Assembly (NCBI GenBank): GCA_903813345.2
Contig: CAIIXF020000009.1
Span: 23,649,759 to 23,709,758, forward strand
DNA from: Owenia fusiformis
Lineage: Eukaryota; Annelida; Polychaeta; Sabellida; Oweniidae
Direction of reading: 5' to 3'
DNA length: 60,000 nt
The translations under genes were made by a program, and so were the position numbers. A model generated the notes under the pieces. It searched no databases and was not told the DNA's origin. It worked only from the letters and a program-made list of their open reading frames with translations. This document shows positions 25,001 to 36,788 of this stretch, one piece after another (positions within the stretch are counted from its first letter, which is position 1; each line of letters starts with the position of its first letter).

Positions 25001-27989
25001 ACACCAATTTTTAACAAGATACATTTAAATAAACATGTTTCGCATATTTTGCGTATTTATATGGAAGAAGCCAACCACTCAAAAGTTGTCTGCTAAGCTG
25101 ACACCCCTTTCTCTTAAATATATTTCCCCCATTCCTGAGTTTCACTTTTCACGATTGTGTATTTTTACAACTGCCACTTATTAAAATATTCGCCAGAGTT
25201 GTGTCTCTATAGGTATGGAACCAATACATCTGATTCTTTTAAGCCTATTTCACTTTATTTTCCTTTCGTCATGTGCTGAACTCTCCTGTATTTAATATAG
25301 ATTATCTATATACAAATCATATTCCCGGGATTTACCTCATTAAAGGCAGGGCAAGTGCGTCAGCATTTGAAGGCGTTTGCCAGGATCAGAACCACAATGA
25401 CAGAGGAGAGACTTTCAGATTTAGCTATGATATTTATTCACTATGACCATGACATTTCTTTGGATAAAGTAGCAGATTTATTTGCATTTTTGCATCCAAG
25501 GAGGTTAAAATTGACCAGTCTTTTGTATGAGTGAAGAGTAACGATAGATTCAGATCTAGGAAGAAGTCACTGTCTACAAAAAATTGTCTCAATTTTACCA
25601 GGCTCATATCATTCCTTTTCATTTATATTTTGGGAGTTTTATAACAGATTGTAAGAGATACATTTTTTTGTTTATGTAGTTTTGTCACTTCTTATAGATC
25701 TGATTCTATCTTTAACTATGTGACTAGTCAACAAACAACAGTATTATGGTGGTTTCTTTAGAATATGTTGGTGCTATTTACTTACATACAATACATGTAA
25801 CAAGTTACAGATTGTAAGTGAAAATATCTGTAGAAAACTTTGTCAACTGTTTTGTCAAAATATTAGTAAGAAATATGTCCTAGCATTGACTGATATATCA
25901 CCAGTCAATTCATTAGTTATATGTAACATGACTTTTTGTTTGTTGTAATCTAAAAGCTATATAAGGCTGAATTGAACATCCTCAAGTTGATGTCAAATTA
26001 AAGGAATTTTCAGTATTTAAAGGTTGTACATATACTGCATTGCATTAAATTGCCATGATATTTAAAATGTCATTTCCTTGTAAAATGATATTTAAGATCT
26101 TGATCCTTTCCTTTTAAAATGCTTTTTTGTGAAATGTAATCTTTAATAATATTGCAATGGTGCCATGGGGTGCCAAATCAGTGAGACTTACTGTAACAGA
26201 GTATGGGGTATCAAATCAGTGAGACTTACTGTTACAGAGTACATAGCCTTGCAATGGTATCTATACAATTTTGTTTTGATTAAGACTCATTGTTAGGTCC
26301 ATTTAAAGAATTATAAAGAGGTTAAAAAGAGTTGCCAATATTCAGTATTTTACTGCATTGTCATGAGACAAGTTTTGATTATTATGGCTGTTCAAAAGAG
26401 TATAACATGTCTTAATAAACCATATCTAAGTCATGTTTTTGATAGTTATTCACAATGGTTAATCACAATGTGATATCTGATATGGCTAATAAATAAATCA
26501 GTTTGAAATATTAGTAATCTAGATGATGTGAATGTTACTTTATGCACTATACATGATGTGTGAGTAGATTTTGTCCCATTGACACTTTTTGCCGCGCTTT
26601 CGATTTTTTGCCTCATTGAAAGAAAAAATTTGCCTCATTAATCTGAAAAATTTGCCTCATGCACCCCCCCTTGAGAAATCCTAGCTACGCCAGTGATTAA
26701 GAACTACGGACGGTACTTACATTCTTTAGTTGTATTGTTTTATCATGCTTAAAAGAAAAATACGCACAAATAGTCTGTTTTATATTTGTATGCTCAATTA
26801 TAAAATGAGCAGTGCAACTTAGAAATAGCTTAATATAATCAGAAAGAAGCAATTATAATGTGTGAATATATTGCACAGTTACAGAGTATTGCGTTTGCAT
26901 ATATTTGAGTATTCTTAACTTCACATATAATCAGTGCTTATATGTGCTGTTCTACAAATAAAGGGGAGCAATACCTGAATATACAGAGTGTTCCATATAT
27001 GCAGCGAGTATTGTCTCTGTATTGTCTCTGTTTATATGTGCTGAGTATTTTTGCTGATTACTGCTGATTACAAGAGATTCTTACAAATAGACACTGCTTA
27101 TAACAAAGCAATATTCTCTATTTTATATAGTGTTCTCATCTATATAACTTTATGAGACTCACTTTTTGCGTCTGATAGTTGCAGTGACAGAATTGCAATT
27201 TTCTTGATTTGAGCTCCTCGCATGGCTTCAACGATGGCCTTTATTGAATCACTAAAGAGTGTTGTCGGGTTCCATTGTACGTTAACACCAACGCAATGAA
27301 CAATCGCATCTGTATCTTTGAAATGAGGTAACATACTCGATGTGTCAAATATGTTAACCTTTTCTATCTAGATATAAAAGTAAAAACAAATGTTGCATAA
27401 GTGGTGAAACTTTAGAAATTATTAGTTTTATTCCAAAAGTGAATTTTTTATTTTATTATCTGATGACTAGGGAGGTTAAGTTAAACGTTTTTAAGAGAAT
27501 CTGTACGTGACCGTGTGATATTTAGAATTTTCGACTCCCGGGGATTACTGTCCCACCATCTTCTAATACAGAAAAGACTCCTCTTGAGGATATTTGTGTG
27601 CTGGGAAGACTTTTCCAAGACCTAATTTAAATTATTTTCCGTATACCTTTATTCACTTGTAAGTAAAATCCACAGAAAACCACAATCCTTCACGTTCGCG
27701 TACACGTTTTTTAAATACGTGAATCTAACCTTCCTAATATCTAATAAATTAGGCCTATGTATGGCTAGTTTTGTGTCATATTTATTTACGTGTATATATC
27801 CTTACTCTAAACGATAGTGAAGATTGCCAATGACTTTATTCAGTGAAATACCTGTAGACGTTCGTGTTTAATGCTCATTTTTTCAGGGCTCCTAACGAGA
27901 GCCTTAACTGCATGACCGGCATCAAGCGCTTGCTGAACCACCCTCGTTCCTGTCTGCCCAGTGGCTCCAAGAACAGCAACTCTAATCAT
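19013..27989 (-). CDS. NAD(P)-binding Rossmann protein (NmrA/flavin-reductase-like, atypical SDR)
   Basis: Four minus-strand exons: 27852-27989, 27163-27367, 19423-19593 and 19013-19167. Splice sites are GT-AG and phases are consistent (669 nt, 222 aa). The protein opens with MIRVAVLGATGQTGTRVV. This is a beta strand and the GATGxTG dinucleotide-binding glycine motif of atypical SDRs such as flavin reductase/biliverdin reductase B and NmrA-like proteins. Next come a basic ALVRSPEK segment (cofactor phosphate side) and DAIVHCVGVN at the end of the fourth strand. The C-terminal exons carry EWTAVKPVQLVNKPPSGK and NWTISRGDVAKFMLQVV, typical of this family (R-x-DVA-x-F). The length fits the family's roughly 200-230 residues. 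A soluble cytosolic oxidoreductase is expected; the substrate is unknown. Exon 2 could start 9 nt later (AAAAG acceptor). Intron 2 is 7.6 kb and repeat-rich. The gene converges with the FN3 gene. Confidence 0.82.
20261..24330. other. Intron sequence without genes
   Basis: No exon or conserved protein frame. Noted are an AAAAAGCCGGCTTTTT palindrome (23548-23563), G/C homopolymers at 22911-22923, 23262-23271 and 24134-24141, and a repeat end CTTGGCTACGCCCATGCGAAC near 23273 typical of invertebrate MITE termini. Confidence 0.5.
24331..26695. repeat. TTTGCCTCA-rich repeat pair around 2.3 kb of intron
   Basis: The left block (24331-24470) and right block (26585-26692) both carry GCACCCCCCCTTGAG and several TTTGCCTC(A/G) words. 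The outer parts (GTCGCCAGGGGG and AGCTACGCCAGTGAT) resemble termini of common marine-invertebrate MITEs. Orientation is mixed, so one element or two fragments are both possible. Confidence 0.35.
26167..26242. repeat. 38-bp tandem duplication
   Basis: Two adjoining copies (26167-26204, 26205-26242) of a unit with AAATCAGTGAGACTTACTGT, differing at four positions. Confidence 0.85.
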
Positions 27990-28300
27990 ACTATCCTGTT
28001 GTATAGTATGAATTGCCTTTTATTGAGAGATGCAGATTAAATATACATGTACTGTAGTTGCACATTATGAACTATTCTTGTTTAAGTGCATAAAGTGTAT
28101 TTTAATCGTGTCCTTATACAAATACACTGAACAACCTACGTCCTTGAACCTAAAGCTCGTGTTCTCAGTCCTGTTGTTAATGGGTATGGATCGTCTTTAG
28201 ATAAAAACAAACTATGCATCCAGCTGTATAAGAGGGGCAGTGATATGTCGTAAATAAATAAAATAATGCCTATATTTCTCGTGTACATATTCTGTGGTTG

Positions 28301-29712
28301 AAGGTCTCATGGTACTTAATTAAAGAGGATTTTTTTAACCAAGATACAAGAGAGTTCTGTCTTGATAGACCTCCAGTCAGTTTAACTAGTTCCACATATC
28401 ATTTACATGACCAGGGTCACAATGTACATGCTCAGATTGACCCTAAACATGATGAAATAACTTTTTCAGCCCTCTGAAGATATGACTGAAAAATAGCTTA
28501 AAGATTCTCGCAATCTTTATCCAATCAGCGTTTGCGATTGTGTCGGCTCATGTATAAAAGGCGAATCCAACTCAAATCCATGCAGGGGTGTATGAGGTAC
28601 TCGAATAGGAAAGAGCTCGTGAAATCTGAATTTATATGCACATGGTCAATGTTTACACATGTTTGGAGTTATTGAAGAAAATGTGATATGGGTGTGGTTC
28701 CGAATTTGAAGTCATTGCTGGAAAATGTGATTTTAATACGTGAAAGTATATCTATAAATACAGTTCTAAAAATAACAGTACACATGAAGTACATGTATGA
28801 TTGTGTCCAGAAATGTTTGAAACCCTTACGGAAAATTCTGTCTGCATTTTGTCACCATTGCTCTTTCTTCCCGCATTCTAGTGCTGTTTGAATGAATATA
28901 TTGATTAATGTATTTCTAACTAAAATATATCACATTTTTTTAAAAACCACAAACATTTAGATCATAAAAAATTATCCAATACTTGAGTGAGCACGATATG
29001 CAAGGGTTACTAAGTTGACACAGTAAATGACCACTGATATGTGTTAGTCCATGCACACAGCGTATTCTGCTAATACATTTTGCTAACACCCCCACTTTCA
29101 TAGTGAAGTGACTAATTGGTTTATGTTTACGTTTTAATGTGTTTTTGGTTCCTTGTTACAGCAAGGTGGCCAGTAAAGTAGACTAACATGTTTGCATGGC
29201 AAGTTTTGATCGAATATGTGAGACACTTTAAAGTAGGAGCTTAGGAAATGTCACTGAACAGAATCTTTTGATTTTAAAAACATGCCGACTATTTTTATAA
29301 ATGATACGAGCTTTGGAATTTTAGAAAATTATCTGTAACAAAATTGGTGGTCATAAAAAGAAAAATAGATCGCTTTTCAATTTTTTTCTTTTTCTAGGAA
29401 TGATATCAAATTTTCAAAGCTCGTATCATTTAGAGCAATATATTAAGCACATTTTCTGATTATGAACGATTATGTTCAGCAACCTTTCGTTAACGGTTCT
29501 ACATTTAGATATTTTTCAGTCACATTTTCAGAGGGCTGAAAAAGTTATTTGAACGTGTTTAGGGTCGTTCTGACCATGTGCATTGTGATCCTGGTCATGT
29601 AAATGATAGGTGGAATTAGTTAAACTGACTGGAGGTAAAATAGGAGGTTAAAATCAAGCATGGTGTTGTCACTTCCTATTTTGTCATTTCCTGTTAAGTA
29701 CCATGAGACCTT
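28301..29712. mobile_element. 1.4 kb inverted-repeat element with promoter-like interior
   Basis: AAGGTCTCATGGTACTTAA starts the left end and ends the right end inverted. Inside, 28370-28500 and 29505-29635 pair over about 130 bp (CAGTCAGTTTAACTA, TTACATGACCAGG, AACTTTTTCAGCCCTCTGA) at roughly 88% by eye. Just inside the left arm are CCAATCAG (28521-28528) and TATAAAAG (28553-28560) with usual promoter spacing, but only an unconvincing 67-codon frame follows. A second inner inverted pair around AAAGCTCGTATCATTTA lies at 29300-29432. Confidence 0.6.
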
Positions 29713-29935
29713 AAATATGACATTGATAAACCATTATCCATATCACATAAAAGTGATTTTGCAAATTAATCTATATTTATTCTAATTGGCATGTGCATAG
29801 GTATTCTATTCTTTGAAAGAAAATAATAAATCGAATTGATCAGCAACTTTTATTTATAAAATAACAAAAGATTTGTTAGTACAAAATTCTAATTGATGAA
29901 AACAAGTAAAGAATGATGTTGAATAAATAAATATA

Positions 29936-30086
29936 CAATGAAACCTGTGTATAATGAACACTTTTGCCTAGAAAAACGTTCAGTGTTGGTAGGTGTCACT
30001 GCAAAGAGCGTAATGTATATAGAAGTCAGTAGTGCGGAGGAAGGGTGTCTACTAGAGACAGGTGCTAACTAAGACAGGTTTTATTG
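29936..30086. mobile_element. 151-bp TA-flanked MITE
   Basis: CAATGAAACCTGTGTATAATG at the left and the inverted CAATAAAACCTGTCTTAGT at the right, each flanked by TA. Tc1/mariner-type target-site duplication and size. Confidence 0.6.
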
Positions 30087-30240
30087 TACTAGGAGAAGAA
30101 AGGGGATTGAACGGAAAGGCCACCTTGAAATAGTGAAACAGAATTATCAGTTTCACTGAATCTAGGACCATGCCAATATATGTTCCTTTATCTGGTATAT
30201 ATAATACTATCAAAATGGCTATACTGTTTTCTGATTAACC

Positions 30241-30507
30241 CAAGAAGAATTGGCTCCCAGAGTGCAACATCGATATTTTTGCCATATATGGGCACGTATT
30301 GATTACATTTTTTTATTTCTAACAGCCGCCATTTTGTTCACTTCAACATTTGAATCGTGAATTTTGGTCTGAAACGAAAAATTCCGAAACACATAAGAAA
30401 TGACCGACATATTGGTCTTTTGGACTGTTTATACTGAATTTATAGTCGGTTATAATTTTCATTGTTGGAAAATATCCTGGGATCCTGGGAGCCATTTATC
30501 CTCCTTA
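30241..30507. mobile_element. 267-bp MITE with 8-bp target-site duplication
   Basis: GATTAACC flanks both sides (30233-30240, 30508-30515). Termini CAAGAAGAATTGGCTCCCAG and, inverted, TAAGGAGGATAAATGGCTCC match. The inside (ATTTTGTTCACTTC, CCATATATGG) is related to the element at 48548-48924. The 8-bp duplication points to a hAT-type origin. Confidence 0.65.
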
Positions 30508-30515
30508 GATTAACC

Positions 30516-30876
30516 GTAATGTATGATGTGTGTGGCCATATCATCGTTTTGTGTGAATTATACGTTATGCATTTCGATCTGCTGTTTCCTTTTGGCCGTT
30601 TGTGCTCCTACGTTCATTTTACTGCATTAGTAATTCCTGATTACAATTTAGAAACAAATTGATCAAACGATGGAAAAGCTTCAATTGTGTTACATAATTT
30701 ATGTCACATACACGTAAATGTATATTTGCAATCTATCATTCAAGTTAGGGCCAGGGGTCCGTTTTGGTACCATCTCCTAACTTACCATTCTTCGAAACCA
30801 TTGTATACCTTTGTTGGTCACCGATTTCAAAAACAAATTGTAAACAGTTAGAATTCCTACATCTATCCGTTTTTGC
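30516..30876. other. 3' flank of the acyltransferase gene
   Basis: No exon, repeat or clear polyadenylation signal (no minus-strand AATAAA) was seen. Confidence 0.4.
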
Positions 30877-32666
30877 CTAATCATTTTTCACATTTAAAAG
30901 TTTAGCCATAGTTTTTATTTGTTGTTCGAATAGTTCAGGAATCGGGCCAGGATCTGCAATGACAGCTTTGTCTGCTATAAGACCCATCCTTACCTCTCCA
31001 GCATAACTAAGGATGGATATCCCAAGACCTGTAAAATTGGAGAGAATACTAGTAATCGATGTTTAAAACAGGAAAGAACGGAATCAATCCTTCAGGAACT
31101 GCTACCGGCCATTCGACCGAAAAATACAGTTTTGTTATAAAATTTGAAGATTAGGTGTAAGAAAGGCCATTTGGCAGGACTACAAAGTTTCGTTGTCATT
31201 TTAAAATATGTAACGCTTGATATTATCTTCTGACAAAGGATCATCATGGCACCGACCTCACTGGTCATTGATTATGTTTCATCAGTTAAGGCGCAAGATT
31301 CAATAATATTTACACGAGTCAACTCACCAACATTAGCTTTTTGTGGGGGCCAGAAGATTAAAGTAGTGATCGCTTGTCCACCCAGTCGTAGTACGTGCTG
31401 TGGCCCGGGAACATTTGACAGAACCATAGTGCTCTTCTCCGATATCGCCTTATACAGAGGTCTAGTAAGCGCAGTCGGGAAGCGACTCATAGAATATTTT
31501 ATCATCAGTTCCGAAACTAAAGGTTCTGGGGATGATTTTATCGCATCCATGTTTGATTTTGTGTATTTAAGCCTTTGCATAGGGTCTTCTATATTGGTTG
31601 GTAGGGGAAGATACACTAAACCAAAGTGGTTCTCAAGTGCCTCGTCCATTACGGGGCCTCTTAGATCAACAGGAATCATCGCAAGCATCGATTCGGGAAC
31701 CGGTAAGTCATTATCCGTGAGATGTTTCCGTAAAGCACCACCAAGACATGCCATTAATACGTCGTTTACTGTAGCCTTAGCCGCATTCTTGATTTTCTTG
31801 ATAAGAGCAAGATCAATAGGCCGCGACCAAGCTACGTTTTTCTCTCCGGAAACCTCAGGGCCATGAAGTGCACTATCGTCGGCGGGCCATAAAATTCGCT
31901 CCAGTAATATATAAGGTCCAAAGAGGGCCGCCATCGCAAGCTGTGCTACTTTATTTTGACCTCCAAAATTTTTATTTGTAATCTTCTGATCGGATGGATC
32001 CTTGTCAACGATACGCGTAATAAAAAGTTTCACCAAGGACATGCCATCTGCCAGAGCATGGTGAAACCTCAACAGAAATGCATATTCACACGATCCGTCA
32101 TCCGGGTCATCAACGGGAATCTCAGGAATAACAATAATCTCCCAAGCTGCTTTTTCGGGATCAATAGCTCGCCATGACAACATGCTGATAATTTTCTGAA
32201 CATCGTTCTTAGTTTTAGGTAGCGCTCCCTCATATTGATAAACATGGTCTTTAATATCAAAATTATCCTCGTCAATGAAAACGTCTCTGTGGTACTTCTT
32301 TACAAACTTTTGTTGAAGCTTTCGATACAGTAACTCTCCTTTACTATTCTTTGCATTGATCAACCTGTCCATAAGAATCTGTTGAAGTTTGGCTATATCG
32401 GGACGCCCTTTGAGTACAGCTATTGCGTTAATAATGGCCTTATTCTCGGGGCTGTCTTGAAGCCAAATCGCGTCTCCAGCCGGTACCAGATCTGCGTGAC
32501 CCTTCACAGCATCTGGAGAGTTAAGGATCATCCTCTTTAAGACAAGACGGTAAATCCTGAAGTACAATGAGATTGGCAGCAAGACCGGTAGCAGCAAAAT
32601 GAGCCCAAGAAGCACCAAAAGGGCTGATACATAATACAGGACGCTTTTGATGGGATTCACTGCCAT
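30877..32666 (-). CDS. Wax ester synthase/diacylglycerol acyltransferase (WSD type)
   Basis: Two exons, 31328-32666 and 30877-31028, joined by a GT-AG intron in phase 1 (1491 nt, 496 aa). Residues about 8-40 form a hydrophobic N-terminal membrane segment with several leucine and valine runs. RFHHALADGMSLVKLF carries the HHxxxDG acyltransferase motif that abstracts the alcohol proton. Near the C-terminus are SNVPGP and GISILSYAGEVRMGLIADK, the conserved second half (DUF1298) of WS/DGAT proteins. Length matches plant and bacterial WSD1 enzymes. The expected reaction is esterification of fatty acyl-CoA with fatty alcohols or diacylglycerol at the ER or lipid droplets. The start at 32666 gives the membrane helix at the very N-terminus and has no in-frame competitor upstream. 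A long open frame on the opposite strand (31246-31866) is a shadow. Confidence 0.88.
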
Positions 32667-34212
32667 AATTGTTTGTAGTTTGTATGCTTTTGTGAGAAAT
32701 CTATAGATTACGCACAGGGATCATCAAATTCTGTATGCAATACGTTCTAAGGGTTTGCATGAGTGTTCTATATAGTGTTTACCGCTATTGTATCGACTGG
32801 ATGGGTTCCCTACGTACTACGGATGTCAACCCAGTCCTACTCGTCGTTTTCACCCACGTCCGGGCTTTAATTTCCTCAGGTGAGCGCCGGTTGTCATATG
32901 CTGTGGACTTTCACCGCTCAAAGATCACCCCCGACAAATCCAGATTTGGAATCCTGATCTTTCAAAATTGAAGAATATATTAATTGTATCGTCCGATCCT
33001 TATTATCACATCAAAATCATTCCAAAATCATTCGGTTGATATTTGTATCAGCCTACACTCAAAAGCAAGGCAGCTGAATTTAAATATCGCACACGTATGG
33101 TATGGTTGTTTATCATGACCCTTATTCATGTACATTTACACATGATATGCTGAATATTTAGTATAGTCATCTACCAGTCATAAAGTAGAACTTAGCACAT
33201 ATCTTACTCTTATCTTATTTATGCCTCGATAAATCATCAACTAAACATAACTTTAATGAAGAACTTTGCCACAGATAACAGGGTTACTTTAATTAATTCA
33301 ATTTTGATTTGATGTCATAACGAGACACATAGAAATGTGTCTTGGTCCAAAGGTATTGCAATTCTTTCCATAAGCTGAGCGAGGCACTGTCTTGCATTGA
33401 AGGATGTATCAAGCCCGTGTCAACATTTCTTGCATCCTCTATTTTCGTACGAAATAATCTGACCAATATCATGAACGAAAGAATGTCCTGGAATCTATAG
33501 AGTATTATACTAATTTGTTTATTTAGAACATTTGAATACCGTTTCAATAAAGGAGCTAAAATTCAATCGCTTTTAATATTTGATATGATAGTCAGTACTT
33601 TTTCTGATGTAAAATAGATGTCACGACATTCTACACTACAAATGGTTCTAAGTATTGACATCATGTATTTATTTTGTCTGTGACATCTAGGTTAATATGT
33701 GTTGACAGATTTTGGCATATACAATATGAAAAACATTTAATATGCCTGGAAATTGATATTTTCAAGCAATACGGTGTTTAGGGGGTGGAAAAGTCGGACA
33801 AAAAATGGATGATTCGTTCTTAATTTTCATATCTCTTTTACAATGAATATGCACTTTGGGGATAGCAGATATAATTTCATAACAATCGCAAGACGACAGA
33901 CTAAACAATTGTTTTTTCAATACGGTATTGTAATGCAACTACATGTATTCTCAAAGTCGGAAGAAAGTATATAGTAATCAATTCCACCTTCTGTCATCAT
34001 GATTTAAACTATAAGTTGCTAGCTTCCTTTAACTGTTGTAATATTTCCTCATTGCAAACCACGACAGTTCATATTTATCCGACAAATCAATTTTGACTCC
34101 GAGACCAGTTTAAAATGTACATTTTTCAGAAATATTCTACGAAATATTGCTATTTTTATGAATGTAGGAGTATAACATCAAATACTTTCTCCCAAATTAA
34201 AAATACACATTG
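32667..34212. other. Intergenic space between divergent WSD and SPARC genes
   Basis: The first 300 bp are GC-richer and include a strong plus-strand donor consensus (CTCAG|GTGAGC at 32879); they may contain promoter or untranslated exon sequence. The rest is AT-rich with no recognised element. Confidence 0.35.
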
Positions 34213-34378
34213 CTGATTGGAAACTTGAAATCACGTGATGATTACATCTAGGAAGCAATGCATACCTCCAGTGACGTGTACTCACTAAGCCCCTCAGCAT
34301 CAGTATTGGAGTATTCAGTATCCGAATTTCCTCCAGTGGAATAGGACTCGTACTTCAAATATACGACAGGTGAACAAG
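34213..34378 (+). promoter_or_regulatory. SPARC: Probable SPARC promoter and 5' non-coding exon
   Basis: A reverse CCAAT box (ATTGG near 34216), a TCACGTGA E-box palindrome (34231-34238) and a TGACGTG CRE-like site (near 34273) precede a GC-richer stretch. That stretch ends in two splice-donor candidates: CAG|GTGAAC at 34370 and AAG|GTAAAAAT at 34379. The first coding exon of SPARC has a good acceptor (TTTCCAG, ending at 36766) only 22 nt before its ATG, so an upstream untranslated exon is needed. This block is the best candidate upstream, but that is inference. Confidence 0.35.
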
Positions 34379-35710
34379 GTAAAAATCACGTTCATTTGTT
34401 CAAGTGCTGGACTTTGAGATATTTATTTATGTTTTAATCAATCAATACTCTCCATCTCTCTGTCTGTCTGATAGCTGGTAAGTAAACTAAAATACATTTT
34501 TAAGAAAAACTAAAGGAAACGATTGAATGATAGGGAATTCTATTTGAAACTATTGATGTTAAACATACTTGCTATTTTTGGCTACTAAACAGGTATGTTG
34601 TGTTTTCGACGCTGTACATCGATCATTCATAATCGGGTTAAAAAACGAAAACGAGAAAATACATATATTCTAGAGCTCATTTGTAAGTTCGCTGGTTTAG
34701 GAATGTTCTTGAAAATCTGGAAGGATTTAGGGTAATGTATTCCAGGCAAACATTGCATGACGCTTCCTTGGGTTGCATTTCTATATCAGAAGGGGCTCAA
34801 TGTGCCCTAACAGTATGAAGCTATTTCCGCTCAAGACATGCTGCACTAAACATGTGTTAACCTTTGACATTACAGATCCTGTTTTTTATTAACTTATTTG
34901 AATATTATATTTTACATTATGTTAAAATTTGTTTATGAAAATTTGACCATAACAACACAGTGTAAGTGTACGGCGGCAAACAGACATAGTTGATTTTAAT
35001 TAATTGTTCCTTGATATCTTGTTTGCTGAGTAATTACGACTCGGACCAGGATCTCAATTTGGCAGTTTATTACAAAATGTTTAAATGATAAGACTTGTTA
35101 TTGTTACCTACAAATGTTATAATTGCTTATTTGATAATTCTACCACATCAACAGTAAAGTGTTCTGCGGGTACATGTAAACAATATATTCCACCTCAATT
35201 CTTATATACAACAAGATATGTATTTACATCTTATCCTTTTGCTTTTGAGACAATCCAAAATCAGTTACACTTTCAAAAATTTGAAAACGGTTCCAAATTG
35301 TTCAGTAATCCAGAAATCCGGGTTCTGCCAATCGTGGTGGATTCCTGATGCATCCCTGGTGCAAGTCTAGCCTTCTTTGCCAATATTTTCTCTGACACTC
35401 AACGTTGAGATAACAATTTGTTATTCAATATATGGCTAACTGATTGACATTCTACCACTGTCAATAAAATAGTGTTTATACCGAATAGTGAATACCCTGC
35501 GCGCAGAGTCAAGTACCGAGGACGAAGCTCTCTTTTAAGAAGGGAAGTAGGACGAATGCTTTTAGGGTAAAAGTGAAAATCTATTCATGTTTCCCATAAT
35601 TCTTAACAATTTTGGGATCTGTGTAGTTTTTTACGACAGTAGTCGTTTGCCTCCGAAAAAACCTGTTATTTGAAAATCTTGCATTGATTTAATAAGTTCA
35701 ATTTTTGCCC

Positions 35711-36530
35711 AGTTTACTACACCCTATACAGACGGTGCTTGCATCTTGCACAAGACGCTCGGTGCGGATATCATGCGCGCGCGGTTCGGAATTAATTGTC
35801 ATTTTTTTATTTGAATTCGTAACATATAAACTAGGCGTATTAGGTATTCCGTTATATTCATAATTGTGAGGTTGATACCTACTAAAAAGGAAATTAAAAA
35901 ATAAACGCATTCATTCTATAACGACGCGCATAAATGAATCAACACGGCTTGGTTTACATTTTAATTCATAGTTTCTAAATAGCAGAAAAATCAATGAAAT
36001 CTAGTGCTGCCATCTTTTATTCAGCTTTTAATTTGGGCTAGAGTTCCATTCACTTACATGCTCAAATCTTGGAAAAGTGGCTTAAGTTTATGATTTATCA
36101 AAGAGTGTTAGTTTAATCTGTATAAAACTTGAATGATATACCAAATGATGACCCTGTTTATGTACATGTTATTTAAACATGCAAATGTTGGTTGACATAC
36201 AAATAATCCGAGGTTTTAAAGCATTTTAGCACTGCATCTATGGAGATTTGACCCAAGTTTTTTTTCACAGAAAATTATTCAAATTAAATAACTGTGTAAA
36301 TCAAAGCTATTATAGGAGAAAACATTTCACTGAATTCAAATATGCCATTTAAAAGAAGGTAATGTACGTCATTAGAGGTCTAATATGCAAATCTCTTAAA
36401 ATATCACGAAAAACGAGATTTAGCGAGATTTCAAAAGCTATATAGAAACTATACCATTCTCCACCGCGCGCGCATATATCCGCACCAAGCGTTTTCTACA
36501 AGCATCGTCTGCATAAGGTGTACTAGCAAG
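35711..36530. mobile_element. 0.8 kb inverted-repeat element upstream of SPARC coding exons
   Basis: Left arm 35711-35785 (GGTGCGGATATCATGCGCGC) and right arm 36462-36529 are inverted copies with about 80% match by eye, and both contain GCGCGCGC cores that stand out in the AT-rich surroundings. The interior is non-coding. Confidence 0.5.
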
Positions 36531-36788
36531 TCCTGTTTTAATGTTGAACTGGAATATTCATATAAAAATACATCATTTTTTAAAAATATTTTTTTCTTTC
36601 GAGCATCCTCATCTAACTGTGATACAAAACTTGATTAGGCTATACGATGAGGTATATCTATACCTTTACTTTTGACACACTAATTGTAAACCAAATTCAA
36701 TTCAACGTTTTTTCGCTACTCTAATTTTTATTTTGCCTTTAATTGACATGAAATGGATATTTCCAGGTTTTGTGGTCTTTCCTATACA

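Larger units (their letters stand above)
19774..27097. mobile_element. Possible 7.3 kb element in the NAD(P)-gene intron
   Basis: Both ends are AT-rich arrays of ATATATGCAG/TGCATATA-like words (about 19790-20260; inverted at 26760-27060). They share ACAGACAATA...CTGCATATATGGAACAC in opposite orientation. The outermost bases are CAGT... and ...CACTG, and TTATAA flanks both sides (19768-19773 and 27098-27103). Arm alignment has several gaps, so the element model is tentative. The centre holds nested G/C-tract repeats and no coding frame. Confidence 0.4.

Noticed and set aside
31246-31866. 206-codon plus-strand open frame
   Set aside because: It lies antisense to the WSD acyltransferase exon, whose motifs are clear; its translation shows no family resemblance.
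32735-32971. 78-codon plus-strand frame upstream of the WSD gene
   Set aside because: No motif; the stretch is better explained as promoter or untranslated sequence.
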